Below, one piece after another: positions 10,082 to 18,180 of a stretch of DNA of 64,000 bases. The stretch is from CAVQMC01 sp963713505 (GTDB taxonomy: Bacteria > Bacteroidota > Ignavibacteria > Ignavibacteriales > Ignavibacteriaceae), in contig CAVQMC010000011.1 in NCBI GenBank assembly GCA_963713505.1, positions 1 through 64,000 on the forward strand, read 5' to 3'. Both the position numbers and the translations under genes were made by a program. The notes beneath the pieces are model-generated. The model searched no databases and was not told the DNA's origin. It was given only the letters and a program-made list of their open reading frames with translations. How positions within the stretch are numbered: the stretch's first letter is position 1; the number at the start of each line of letters is the position of its first letter.

Positions 10082-10864
10082 TCAGACACTTTCTTTGTCT
10101 TTATGGTCAGGTTCCTTTTCATCGACCCAGTATCCCTGGCGATTATAATGTCGATGCAGTTTGGTCTCGTAATCCCGGGTTAGCAGAGCCTCCTCCGTGT
10201 ATTCCGGTGACTGCTTGATGGCCTCGCGTGAAAGATTGACGAAGACTTTCGACTCGCTCCAACTAACGCGTTCGATCCATTGCGGTGAAATCAGGACTTT
10301 TTTCCCCGGCCACCAGTTGTGGGTATCGATGATCAGATAACGAATCGCCCATGTCCCGTCATCGATTATAAAATCATCAACGTGGCCAATCTCACCGTCT
10401 AACGCTTGGATATGATGACCACTCACATCGTGAGTGCTGCGCAAATGGGGATCCCACGACGCTTTCTCGACCAGGGCGGCTGCTCTCCATTTTTCACGTT
10501 CACGCACAAGGTACGGATAAGGCCCCCACATGTATGGGCCGCCCCAATACCTCGGCCATCCATAATATCCGTAGTAGGCCTGCTCGAATTGGCGGGATAC
10601 GGGCTTGTCACTGTTCAAGGATGGACTGTCCTCAATCTGCTTTTTGGTCAAATCGACGGCGATGTTTTGCTCTTCTTTATTCACACCAACCAGCGCATGC
10701 GGGGAAATTAACACCTGCCTGCCCGCAAGCCAGTTTCGTGTGTCGGCGACCAGATAGCGAATTGCCCAGTGCTGGTCGTCGAAGTAGAATTCTTTGACCT
10801 TCCCTATTTCACCGTCAAGGCTGTGCAATTTATAATCCTTTAGTGTTTTGGCTTTGTTCAGCAT
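10082..10864 (-). CDS. Protein with two PRC-barrel domains
   Basis: A 260-residue soluble protein with two copies of a PRC-barrel-like unit. Repeat one is at about residues 8-62 (SLDGEIGKVKEFYFDDQHWA followed by IRYLVADTRNWL), repeat two at about 150-205 (ALDGEIGHVDDFIIDDGTWA followed by IRYLIIDTHNWW). An aromatic Tyr/Trp/Gly-rich linker near residue 105 (YYGYYGWPRYWGGPYMWG) joins them. The ATG at 10864 was chosen because upstream in-frame sequence lacks homology. Proteins of this type occur near stress genes in many bacteria; the molecular function is unknown. It is on the same strand as its neighbours, 13 bases before the H+-ATPase remnant. Confidence 0.85.
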   Translation of the reverse strand: MLNKAKTLKDYKLHSLDGEIGKVKEFYFDDQHWAIRYLVADTRNWLAGRQVLISPHALVGVNKEEQNIAVDLTKKQIEDSPSLNSDKPVSRQFEQAYYGYYGWPRYWGGPYMWGPYPYLVREREKWRAAALVEKASWDPHLRSTHDVSGHHIQALDGEIGHVDDFIIDDGTWAIRYLIIDTHNWWPGKKVLISPQWIERVSWSESKVFVNLSREAIKQSPEYTEEALLTRDYETKLHRHYNRQGYWVDEKEPDHKDKESV

Positions 10865-11066
10865 AGGGAGTCTTTCTTTCTTTGAGTTTCGTCTTTGTTC
10901 GCTGTTGGCCTCCGACTGACAGCGTCTTCGGCAAATCAATTCCGCCGCGATCTGTACAGGCGACAACACCCATATTCCGCTGGCGGAGACCGTTTCACGA
11001 TGGGGTAAATCCCTACCGGCGATTAAAGCGCTCCAACAACACCCGACAAACGCGCGTTTCCAATGC

Positions 11067-12437
11067 TTAAACCTGGCGACCGTGGCTTCGGCGCAAGGTG
11101 TCCACCGCAGTGAGACACAACGCCAGCCAGGCCAAACCCGCCGCGGCAGCACCCAGCACATCACTCAGATAATGAGCACCCAAGTACACACGGCTAAAGC
11201 CGACCAGCAGAACCATGACAAATGCGCCGAGCACTGCCGCCACTCGCCAGCGCCAGGCTTCGAGTGCGATCACCGCAAAAACGGCCAGCACGCCATACAG
11301 CAACGTGGCCGCCATCGTGTGGCCGCTCGGGAAACTATAGCCGTAGAAGATCAAAAACGATTCTGCGAAACTGGGACGGTGTCGATGGAAGAGAATTTTC
11401 AGCAGAAAGTCCAGGACCATGCCACCGGGTACGACGAGCACCAAGTTCAGCAACCGAAACCAGCACCGCTTCCACCACAAGACCAGCGCGGTAATCATCG
11501 CAACGCCCGTCACCCAAGCGGGCGAGGCGAGGCCGGTGACGAGTTGCATCGTCGTCGTCAGTCCGGGAGTCCGACGCTCATGGAACCACTCCGCGACGTT
11601 CTTGTCGATGACCGTCAGCGGGTCGCCGGTCACCACGTCTTGGGCGATGCCACCGAACAGCCAGGACGCGCCGATGAGGAGCAAGACACCAATCGTCAGA
11701 TGAAGTCCCAGATAGCCGCTCGGCGACAGACGATCGAGAAGGAATTCCAGTTGGGGAGCAAACCGTCGACGCAAGGCTACCACGCGCGGATGTTCCGCCA
11801 CCGCTCGCCACCGCCGCTTGACATCGGCCTCATGCCGCCCCAGCCAGCGCCAAAGCCAGCCCAAGGCGATGGCGAGCAACAGGGCGCCTCCGACGATTTC
11901 GCTGGCGGCGCCAATCCATTTTGCGGCCACACGCCAAGTCTCCCCCGTTAAATAACCAAGTGTGGCGAACACGGTCGCCCAGACGATGCAGCCCACCGCA
12001 TTGAAGAGAAGGAACTTCACGTAGCGCATACGGCGGGCTCCAGCGACAAAGGGCATCAGCGCCCGCAACAGATGCAGGAAATGACTGCCGAAAACGGCCT
12101 TGCCGCCATGACGCACGAAGAAACCATCCACGCGATCCAGGTGCTCCTGACGCAGCCCAAACCGTCTCCCATGTTTCAGCAGCCATCCTCGTCCCAGATG
12201 CCGCCCCAGTTCGTAACCGATGCTGTCACCGAGAATCGCGGCGCTGGAGATCACAAAGATGAGGACCCTCAGATCGAGCAGCCCTTGTTCCGCAAAGAAT
12301 CCTCCCACCAGCACCAGGCTCTCGCCCGGCATGAACAAGCCAAACAACGCCTGACATTCCAACGCCACGACAATAAAAATGACCAGGTAACCCCAATGCC
12401 CGAGGTGGCCTACAAAATCAATCAAGTGATCGAGCAT
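11067..12437 (-). CDS. DedA (VTT)-PAP2 phosphatase fusion protein
   Basis: A 456-residue integral membrane fusion. Residues 1 to about 205 are a DedA/VTT domain (FGLFMPGESLVLVGGFFAEQ; GRHLGRGWLLKHG; PFVAGARRMRYVKFL), a family linked to phospholipid and undecaprenyl-phosphate flipping. Residues from about 240 to 445 are a type 2 phosphatidic acid phosphatase with all three catalytic motifs: KILFHRHRP, PSGHT and SRVYLGAHYLSDV. The fusion would couple lipid carrier translocation with pyrophosphate or phosphate removal, for example undecaprenyl-PP recycling; that is inference from the domains. It is separated by 200 bases from the PRC-barrel gene on the same strand. Confidence 0.92.
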   Translation of the reverse strand: MLDHLIDFVGHLGHWGYLVIFIVVALECQALFGLFMPGESLVLVGGFFAEQGLLDLRVLIFVISSAAILGDSIGYELGRHLGRGWLLKHGRRFGLRQEHLDRVDGFFVRHGGKAVFGSHFLHLLRALMPFVAGARRMRYVKFLLFNAVGCIVWATVFATLGYLTGETWRVAAKWIGAASEIVGGALLLAIALGWLWRWLGRHEADVKRRWRAVAEHPRVVALRRRFAPQLEFLLDRLSPSGYLGLHLTIGVLLLIGASWLFGGIAQDVVTGDPLTVIDKNVAEWFHERRTPGLTTTMQLVTGLASPAWVTGVAMITALVLWWKRCWFRLLNLVLVVPGGMVLDFLLKILFHRHRPSFAESFLIFYGYSFPSGHTMAATLLYGVLAVFAVIALEAWRWRVAAVLGAFVMVLLVGFSRVYLGAHYLSDVLGAAAAGLAWLALCLTAVDTLRRSHGRQV

Positions 12438-12926
12438 GACCCTGCTTCGCCTCCCTAGGGCGCTATGGGGTGTTGACCCCGCTGGAGATTATGGGAAGAC
12501 ATTGCCAACGTGTGATCCGGCACCGGAGCTCACGAGGGATTCCCCCCTTTCCCGCAGCACGGCTTGTTGATTCAACATTCTTGCTCATTTCCAGCTGGCG
12601 CGCCTTCACCTCTTCGTTACACCCGGGAAGCTGTTCGAGAATTCGATTCGGATGCACCACGTTTCGCCGCGAAGCTCTGCACTAGGAGGCTGTCCGAGAA
12701 TGCTGCCTTACGGTCATTCCGGCGCACGCCGGAGCCCACCGCCGGCCATCAGATCTCGCCGGACTTAGACCAGCCAGATGGATTGGCCAAGCGTACCCAA
12801 TTGTTTCAGAGGATTGTTTTTCATGTTTTTTCCTTCTCGTTTTCCAGTCCCCCGACTTTGGCCGGACGGTGACCGTTCGCCGCAAAGACGCAAAGGACGC
12901 TAAGACACACAAAGAATCATCCTTGA
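12438..12926. other. Intergenic region without a recognisable gene
   Basis: About 490 bases between the DedA-PAP2 and DUF2254 genes. No convincing coding sequence is seen. It contains a perfect short palindrome (listed separately) and, near 12877-12910, a stretch reading CGCCGCAAAGACGCAAAGGA followed by CGCTAAGACACA, a low-complexity repeat type common in intergenic DNA of Proteobacteria. It probably contains the promoter of the downstream minus-strand genes. Confidence 0.6.
12718..12733. repeat. REP-like palindrome (TCCGGCG-CA-CGCCGGA)
   Basis: A perfect 7-base inverted repeat with a two-base centre, preceded by GGTCAT and followed by GCCCACCGCCGGC. This matches the style of the widespread intergenic CATTCCGGCG...CGCCGGA repeats of Gram-negative genomes. 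It could act as a transcript-stabilising or terminating hairpin after the DUF2254 gene. Only one copy is in the window. Confidence 0.55.
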
Positions 12927-14267
12927 CTAGCACGTCGATTTGAATCGATTTTCATCTTCTAGTGCTTCGCGCACACGCACCAGTCGGCTCTCAAACCTTG
13001 CCCGGTCGTACGGAGACTTGATGGTGCGTTCGGCCAGGTCAGCGATCCATTGCACATTTTCACGGATCGCCCGTCTCCGGCTTGGGTTGACTGTCAGACT
13101 GGCGATGGTTTGCATCGCATTGAGCATCCGCAACATGATAGCGACGTTGCCTGCGGCATTCTGCCGGATCTGATCGAAGGCTTCGGCTAACAGGCTCTCG
13201 AAGCTCGGGCCTCGGGCAACCACCCGCAGCTTCCCCTGATCCAGGCGGTGGGAGGCCGCAATCCGGCGGGTCGCAAGCCGCACCAGGATCGCCGTCAGGT
13301 AATCCACGCACATCACCGCGGTCGTGGTGTCGTTGATGCCGGGCGACAGTGCTTTCATGGCAATGTCCACGATCTGCCGGATCCCGTACGCGGCATCCTG
13401 TTCCACCGTGCGCTGACGGCTGATGACGTAGACCGCGTTCAGCTCGGCCGTCGTCTCGTCCTCAAGAACGCCCGGGTCGGCCACCGAGACCAGCGGTGTG
13501 CCCTCGACGACAAATTCCCCGATGCCGCGTTCCATTCGCAGGATGGTCCCGTGTTTCCGGGCCACATCCAGGAGCGCGTCCGCGTCGATACTCTCAATGT
13601 AACCGGTTTTGCCGGCCGGGACGGCAGACCAAGGCTGATCCGCAAGAAGAGTCCAGAGCTTGCCGTTCCGGTCTTCGGCACCGTCTTCGTCCAGCGCTTC
13701 GGGAAAAAGGTGATCCACGGCTGCGATGGTCTCCCATGCGGCCCCGGCAATAATGCTCGACGCCTGGATGGACTTCGAGATGTAGTGAATGAAGTAGATC
13801 AGAAACGCGATCCCGACGAACGCCAGGATCAAGCCGGCCAGCACCGCCAGGGAAGGGACGAATGCCCCCTCGTCACCCCCCCGGATGGTCCGGAGCACCA
13901 CCAGGCAGTACGCGAATATGCCGACGAACACGCCGAGCACCACCTGGTTGACGCGGTCACGCATAAAATTGCGAATGACCCGCGACGTGTACTGACTGGA
14001 CGTCAGAGAGAGGGCAACGAGGGTGATTGAGAACACCACCCCGGCCACCGTGATCATCGAGCTGGCAACGGCAATAAGCAGGCCGCGGGCACCGGCCGCA
14101 CCGGAGCCGAAGAGCAGCGGCCAGCGCTCGACAACATGCAGATCGACGGTCGCGTCCACAATGATCAGGAGGGTGGCGAGCACTACGGCGTCCAGAACCA
14201 TCAGTGCGGGGATGAACCAGAAGCTCGACCGTTTTTCTTGCCACCAATGGTGAAGTTTCGTTATCAT
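12927..14267 (-). CDS. DUF2254 family membrane protein
   Basis: A 446-residue protein with four hydrophobic segments in the first 160 residues (for example FIPALMVLDAVVLATLLIIV and VLAGLILAFVGIAFLIYFIH), then a soluble C-terminal half. ITLVALSLTSSQYTSRVIRN and DIAMKALSPGINDTTTAVMC are hallmarks of the DUF2254 family. The family is of unknown function and often found near ion channels and stress genes, as here. It starts 18 bases after the mechanosensitive channel stop on the same strand, so the two are likely cotranscribed. Confidence 0.9.
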   Translation of the reverse strand: MITKLHHWWQEKRSSFWFIPALMVLDAVVLATLLIIVDATVDLHVVERWPLLFGSGAAGARGLLIAVASSMITVAGVVFSITLVALSLTSSQYTSRVIRNFMRDRVNQVVLGVFVGIFAYCLVVLRTIRGGDEGAFVPSLAVLAGLILAFVGIAFLIYFIHYISKSIQASSIIAGAAWETIAAVDHLFPEALDEDGAEDRNGKLWTLLADQPWSAVPAGKTGYIESIDADALLDVARKHGTILRMERGIGEFVVEGTPLVSVADPGVLEDETTAELNAVYVISRQRTVEQDAAYGIRQIVDIAMKALSPGINDTTTAVMCVDYLTAILVRLATRRIAASHRLDQGKLRVVARGPSFESLLAEAFDQIRQNAAGNVAIMLRMLNAMQTIASLTVNPSRRRAIRENVQWIADLAERTIKSPYDRARFESRLVRVREALEDENRFKSTC

Positions 14268-14284
14268 TATTAGTTACTTCTCCG

Positions 14285-15826
14285 TTATGGTTTTTGTTCT
14301 TTCGCCTGTTTCTCAAAGATAGGAATGACGGAAGCAACCGGCAAGAGATTCTCCCCGTCCTTCAATGGTTGTGCCTGCCGTGCCTGTTCCTCGATGACGA
14401 CGGCCTCGCTGTATAAGCCGGCTTCCGCTTTCGTAGACACCGCATCGAGCTCTTCGTGCAGTGATTCAGCCGCAGGCCGCTTTCCCGGCATAGCGCCGTG
14501 CACCTCTGCCGGTTTCCCCTCGATCACAGTGACGGGGACGCCTTGAGGGAAAACAACCTCGCGGGCCTCGTCGGGCATCGAGATGCCATGTTTCTGAAAG
14601 GCGCGCTTCACCAGCCGGATCACCGAAGACCGCACCTTCAACCAACTGTATTCGCGGCCGTTGAGCCAAAAGTAGACGCGCAGGTTAACTGTAGACATCC
14701 CCAAGCTGTCCACCAGTACCGAGGGCTCGGGGTCGTTCTGAACGGCCGGGTGGTCCGCCAGCACTTTCCGTGCAATCTCCTGGGCCTCGTTGATCGCATC
14801 GTCGTACCCGATGCCAACGACGAAGTCCTCCCGCCGGTTGGAGGTGGTCGTGAAGTTGCGGAGGTTGCTCTTGTAAACGCCGGCGTTTGGGATCTGCACG
14901 AGGTTCCCATCGAGGGTCATCAAGATCGTCGTGCGCATGTTCAACTGTTGCACGTAGCCGGTCTCGCTGCACACCTCGACCAAGTCGCCGGTCTCGAACG
15001 GCCGCTGCATGCTGAGGAAGATGCTGGCCAGGAAGTTCTCGGTGATTTCCCGGAATGCGATACCAACGACCAGACCGATCAGGCCGGTGCCGCCGACCAC
15101 CGTCAAAGCCAGTTGAGTGAGGCCAGAGACTCTCAGAATGAGATAGGCGCCGCAGAGCAGGACGAGCCCGCCCGCCCCACGAGCGATCACATTTTGCAGG
15201 AGTTTCGGCCGGATCCGTCGGCGAAGGAACGCCCGTGCCCCTTTTGTTACCAGCATGCCGGCGCCCACAGACAGCGCCAGGATGAGCAGCCCAAACATGA
15301 TAAAGGGAAGCGAGCGGATGAAGTCGCGCCATAATATCAACAGACCGCTCGATGCCGGACGGAAATCCCATACCGGCGGATCGAGTACCTCCATCCGGTT
15401 GGCCACGGCGACAACGTCCTGGGTATTGCGCGCCAGATCACCCGCCCATTTCTTGAGCTCTTCGGACTCCACCTGACCGTTGAGAAAGACGACTCCTTCC
15501 TCGACCCGGACTTGTGGGTCGGTGAACCAGTCGGTGGCATCCAGGACACTCTGGAGTCGCTTGAGGATCTCTTCATCGCGCGCGACGGGGTTTACATCCA
15601 CCTTTGCGGGTGCCGGGGAGAGCTCTTCTTTGGCGGGGGTGGTCAGTTTCTGTGGTTCACCGGCTTTGTCGACTGGTTGCTGTGCCATGACCGTCGCGGT
15701 CAGCATGCTGTAAACAGCAACGAGCAATATTGCCTGCAGAAGCAATTTATAGCAGCGGAATGCAGATCGCTGCACGGGAACACTCAACTTCGCTGGATTA
15801 AGAGTTGTTGTAGCTGCTATGCTCAT
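14285..15826 (-). CDS. MscS-family mechanosensitive channel with BON domain
   Basis: A membrane channel of about 513 residues. A signal-like hydrophobic segment (LLLQAILLVAVYSMLTATVM) is followed by a BON domain near residues 80-140 (LQSVLDATDWFTDPQVRVEE, then VVFLNGQVESEE). Two to three membrane helices and the MscS pore/beta domain follow: GLIGLVVGIAFREITENFLA, then MQRPFETGDLVEV and LDGNLVQIPNAGVYKSNLRN. The start at 15826 is preferred to an upstream ATG at 15856, which would overlap the phosphoketolase stop. It probably releases solutes on hypo-osmotic shock; the BON domain suggests envelope attachment. Confidence 0.92.
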   Translation of the reverse strand: MSIAATTTLNPAKLSVPVQRSAFRCYKLLLQAILLVAVYSMLTATVMAQQPVDKAGEPQKLTTPAKEELSPAPAKVDVNPVARDEEILKRLQSVLDATDWFTDPQVRVEEGVVFLNGQVESEELKKWAGDLARNTQDVVAVANRMEVLDPPVWDFRPASSGLLILWRDFIRSLPFIMFGLLILALSVGAGMLVTKGARAFLRRRIRPKLLQNVIARGAGGLVLLCGAYLILRVSGLTQLALTVVGGTGLIGLVVGIAFREITENFLASIFLSMQRPFETGDLVEVCSETGYVQQLNMRTTILMTLDGNLVQIPNAGVYKSNLRNFTTTSNRREDFVVGIGYDDAINEAQEIARKVLADHPAVQNDPEPSVLVDSLGMSTVNLRVYFWLNGREYSWLKVRSSVIRLVKRAFQKHGISMPDEAREVVFPQGVPVTVIEGKPAEVHGAMPGKRPAAESLHEELDAVSTKAEAGLYSEAVVIEEQARQAQPLKDGENLLPVASVIPIFEKQAKEQKP

Positions 15827-15852
15827 CGTTGGTTTTTCCCCTCTACACCTTC

Positions 15853-16017
15853 TCAAGCAGTTTTCAAATCGATGGTGTCCATCACCAGGTGGAAGCGGTC
15901 CAGATCGTTCAGCACCGTCATATCGAAGGGCGTGGTGATGGTGCCTTCTTCCTTGTAGTCACGGACGTGAATGTTGTCGTGGTTGGTGCGGCGGTAGGTC
16001 AGCCGGTGGATCAGCCA
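15853..16017 (-). pseudogene. xfp: 3' fragment of phosphoketolase
   Basis: The last 50 or so residues of xylulose-5-phosphate/fructose-6-phosphate phosphoketolase are recognisable: LIHRLTYRRTNHDNIHVRDY followed by KEEGTITTPFDMTVLNDLDR and FHLVMDTID. The frame is open into the upstream IS66-like transposase fragment, so the two form one hybrid open frame; homology to phosphoketolase begins at the Trp/Leu near 16015. The other roughly 740 residues of the enzyme are absent from the window. The gene was therefore the first or an early member of the minus-strand carbon cluster before an insertion or deletion removed it. High confidence in identity, moderate in the exact breakpoint. Confidence 0.88.
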
Positions 16018-16626
16018 CGTGGGGCATTTGGGGACACCCTTACAGATCTCTATTCCAAACAGGGTGCTCATGATTTCACTGACACCCCGGCGAGTGCCCA
16101 GATGAGATGCGCTCAGATAGGCTATGGCAGCGTGAACCCTGGGGCCGAAACAGCTTTGCACTTCTTTTGCCGGCAAGGATGCCCGGGTTCTGTGCCCGCA
16201 GGCACACTCCACCTCGTGGTAACGGAATTCTATTTTGATGGGCTTGATCTCAGGGATTTCAAAAATCTGGTGCCGGATTGGAGCGCTGGTTTCTTTGGCT
16301 GAGGCAGGATCCAGAGGCAAAGAACATTTCTCGCACTGCTCGGGATAGCGCTCATAGACGTGGTCCATTTGCTCAAGCGGCAGAAGTTCGCGGTGCGTTC
16401 CCTCATGGCCGGTCTGGGCGCCGGGTTTGCGGCCGGTTGACGGAGACTGTTTGCGAGGCACTTCGGGTCCATCTGCAGAGGGCGGCTTCGAGGAGTTGGT
16501 GGAATTTTTGTTGACGGCGATAAGGGCATCTTGCAAGACCTGGATTTGCTGATCCATCTCCAGGAGTCTGGAGACGGTCGGTTCTTTGCCGGAATCATAA
16601 AGGGTCTCGGCTTGCCGTCTATCCAC
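16018..16626 (-). pseudogene. IS66-like transposase, N-terminal fragment
   Basis: The start is GTG at 16626, overlapping the end of the DUF4338 gene by 8 bases. The product has the IS66 TnpC N-terminal layout: a helical zipper (LLEMDQQIQVLQDALIAVNK), the Asn/Ser/Lys-Pro-Pro segment NSSKPPSADGP, and a zinc-binding region (ERYPEQCEKCSLPL ... VECACGHRTRASLP). It ends about residue 205 at GIEICKGVPKCPTW, where it fuses in frame to the phosphoketolase tail. The DDE catalytic domain is completely missing, so this copy cannot transpose by itself. Confidence 0.82.
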
Positions 16627-17488
16627 GACACAACCTCTCCTTGAAGCGCCTGCAGAGGGGATAGCCCCAGACGGCTTTGAGAGAGCGGTTGGCCTTGTGA
16701 GTCTGATCATTCTTGCCGCGGCCGGTGGTTGCACCGAGGTGGATCCAATTGGCGGCCCGATAGCAGGTCCCCTTAAAAAGGCTTGTATCCACGAAGGTTT
16801 CGAGCCAGTAGACGGGGTGGGCATAGAGAGCGGACCAGTCGCGCGCAAGGGTTGCCGCAGCTCGTGCCAGCAGGTGGGAAGCCAGATTGGGGACCTTGAC
16901 CCAGGGCAACACCAGGAAGCGGGTGTTGTAGACCAGCAGATGCAGATTCTTTTGCCGCACCCGGGCATTCCAGCCGATGAAACGGTCCCGGCAACCGATA
17001 TGCCTTGGAGCCGAAGACCAGGTAAGGCAGGCGATGGGTCTGTCTTTGGCAAAGGCCAGGTATTTGAGATGCTCGCCAACCGGTCGGGTGTACCCCAGAT
17101 AGTGAAATTGAGCCAGCAGGGTATCATGGAGCTTCTCGAAAGGAGTGCGTCGGACCTGGCGCATATCGATGCCAGCAAGGCCGGCCATGTCGGTTTGCAT
17201 AGGGCTCTGATCGACCAGGAGGGGCTGAAGTGTTCTGCAGCCACGCCCTCCCGCAGCGCTTTGCCGTGGGGGGAGTTTGATGAAGCCTTCTGCTTCAAGG
17301 CGCAAAAGGAGCCCACGGCAAACCATGTCTTTGAGCTGACCATTGGGCTGAGTCCAGTTCCAGGCCTGGCAGATTTTACGCGACAGAGCGGTCCTGTGAT
17401 CATCCGGATTGCTCACAAGCAGATTCCGGATGAAATCGATCTCCCCTCTCTGGATGGGTCGGCCTCTGTGGATGAGAATCGTTTCCAT
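16619..17488 (-). CDS. DUF4338 family protein (DruA-like) in a transposon context
   Basis: A protein of about 290 residues. Residues 1-80 resemble a winged-helix-like N-terminal module (RKICQAWNWTQPNGQLKDMV, then CRGLLLRLEAEGFIKLPPR). The rest is DUF4338: YLGYTRPVGEHLKYLAFAKD, NTRFLVLPWVKVPNLASHLL, and the strongly conserved LETFVDTSLFKGTCYRAANW. DUF4338 is the domain of DruA in the Druantia anti-phage system, but no DruE-type helicase or other Druantia gene is nearby; here it overlaps an IS66-like transposase gene. An ATG at 17500 is an alternative start. The protein looks intact. A role as an accessory to transposition is inference. Confidence 0.85.
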   Translation of the reverse strand: METILIHRGRPIQRGEIDFIRNLLVSNPDDHRTALSRKICQAWNWTQPNGQLKDMVCRGLLLRLEAEGFIKLPPRQSAAGGRGCRTLQPLLVDQSPMQTDMAGLAGIDMRQVRRTPFEKLHDTLLAQFHYLGYTRPVGEHLKYLAFAKDRPIACLTWSSAPRHIGCRDRFIGWNARVRQKNLHLLVYNTRFLVLPWVKVPNLASHLLARAAATLARDWSALYAHPVYWLETFVDTSLFKGTCYRAANWIHLGATTGRGKNDQTHKANRSLKAVWGYPLCRRFKERLCRG

Positions 17489-17519
17489 GCCTCCATGCAT
17501 ACCCCATTGGAAGCATGAA

Positions 17520-18026
17520 CGTAAGCTAAAAATGCTTCGCGGTAGAGGACCGCTGAACGATTACCGAAAATCACAATGGAAGCCGCCACTAACACGACAA
17601 AGCTGATGGCTCCATGAAAAGCAGCTTTTCCCAAGACGGCAAAGAGCAGTATTTCCAGAGGAAAAACCACCTTCTTAACATAATTGGGATTATTCACGAT
17701 GAGCCGTGGCGCTCGATCCACACATTCACTGAAAATTCGAAAAACGGTCATCCCGCAGAATATGGTCAAGGCGGTTCCGCTCAACCCGCCTGTCTGGCTT
17801 CCGGCCAACGAGACCGAAACACGAATCCGAACACAAAGGTATAGATAACGAGCATCACAAGAGGCGTAATGAAAGACCAAAGCAATCCCAACACCGTTTT
17901 TTGGTATTCCTGCCGTATTTCCCGCAAACACAAAGTCCGGATCAATTCCCTGTGGCGCACAATCTGCCTGATTATTTGAAAGGGATTGAATAGTCTGCCC
18001 ATTATGGACCTGTTAAAACCAACCAT
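17520..18026 (-). pseudogene. ABC-2 type polysaccharide-export permease, truncated and frameshifted
   Basis: The N-terminal half of a Wzm/KpsM-type permease. The start MVGFNRSIMGRLFNPFQIIR at 18026 leads to LCLREIRQEYQKTVLGLLWS and membrane segments (FITPLVMLVIYTFVFGFVF). One base is missing in a G-run near 17785, after which the other frame gives LTIFCGMTVFRIFSECVDRA, then VNNPNYVKKVVFPLEILLFA. The sequence ends at VLYREAFLAYVHA where the neighbouring element begins. The C-terminal half and the partner ATPase are not in the window. The IS insertion, the frameshift, or both have killed the gene. Confidence 0.82.
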
Positions 18027-18180
18027 TCCTACAATGCCATGCCTTTCATAATAAAGTGCTCATTCATACTTATCTTTCTCACTTCGGGTGGAAATCATTT
18101 TTCAAAACAATTATATTACAATGATATCAGTGGAGTTGAGAAGGAAGATGGCATTCATCGCACGGTAAATATGTTCTCTT

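Larger units (their letters stand above)
16015..17510 (-). mobile_element. Truncated element: DUF4338 gene plus IS66-like transposase fragment
   Basis: Two overlapping minus-strand genes (a DruA-like DUF4338 gene, then the N-terminal part of an IS66-like transposase) lie between remnants of two unrelated genes: phosphoketolase on the left and a polysaccharide-export permease on the right. The left end cuts the transposase after about 205 residues. Terminal inverted repeats were not identified, so ends are approximate. Confidence 0.7.

Noticed and set aside
13248..14030. Long plus-strand open frame opposite the DUF2254 gene (and similar antisense frames opposite other GC-rich genes)
   Set aside because: No family resemblance, Arg/His-rich shadow composition, no ribosome site; the minus-strand gene explains the sequence.
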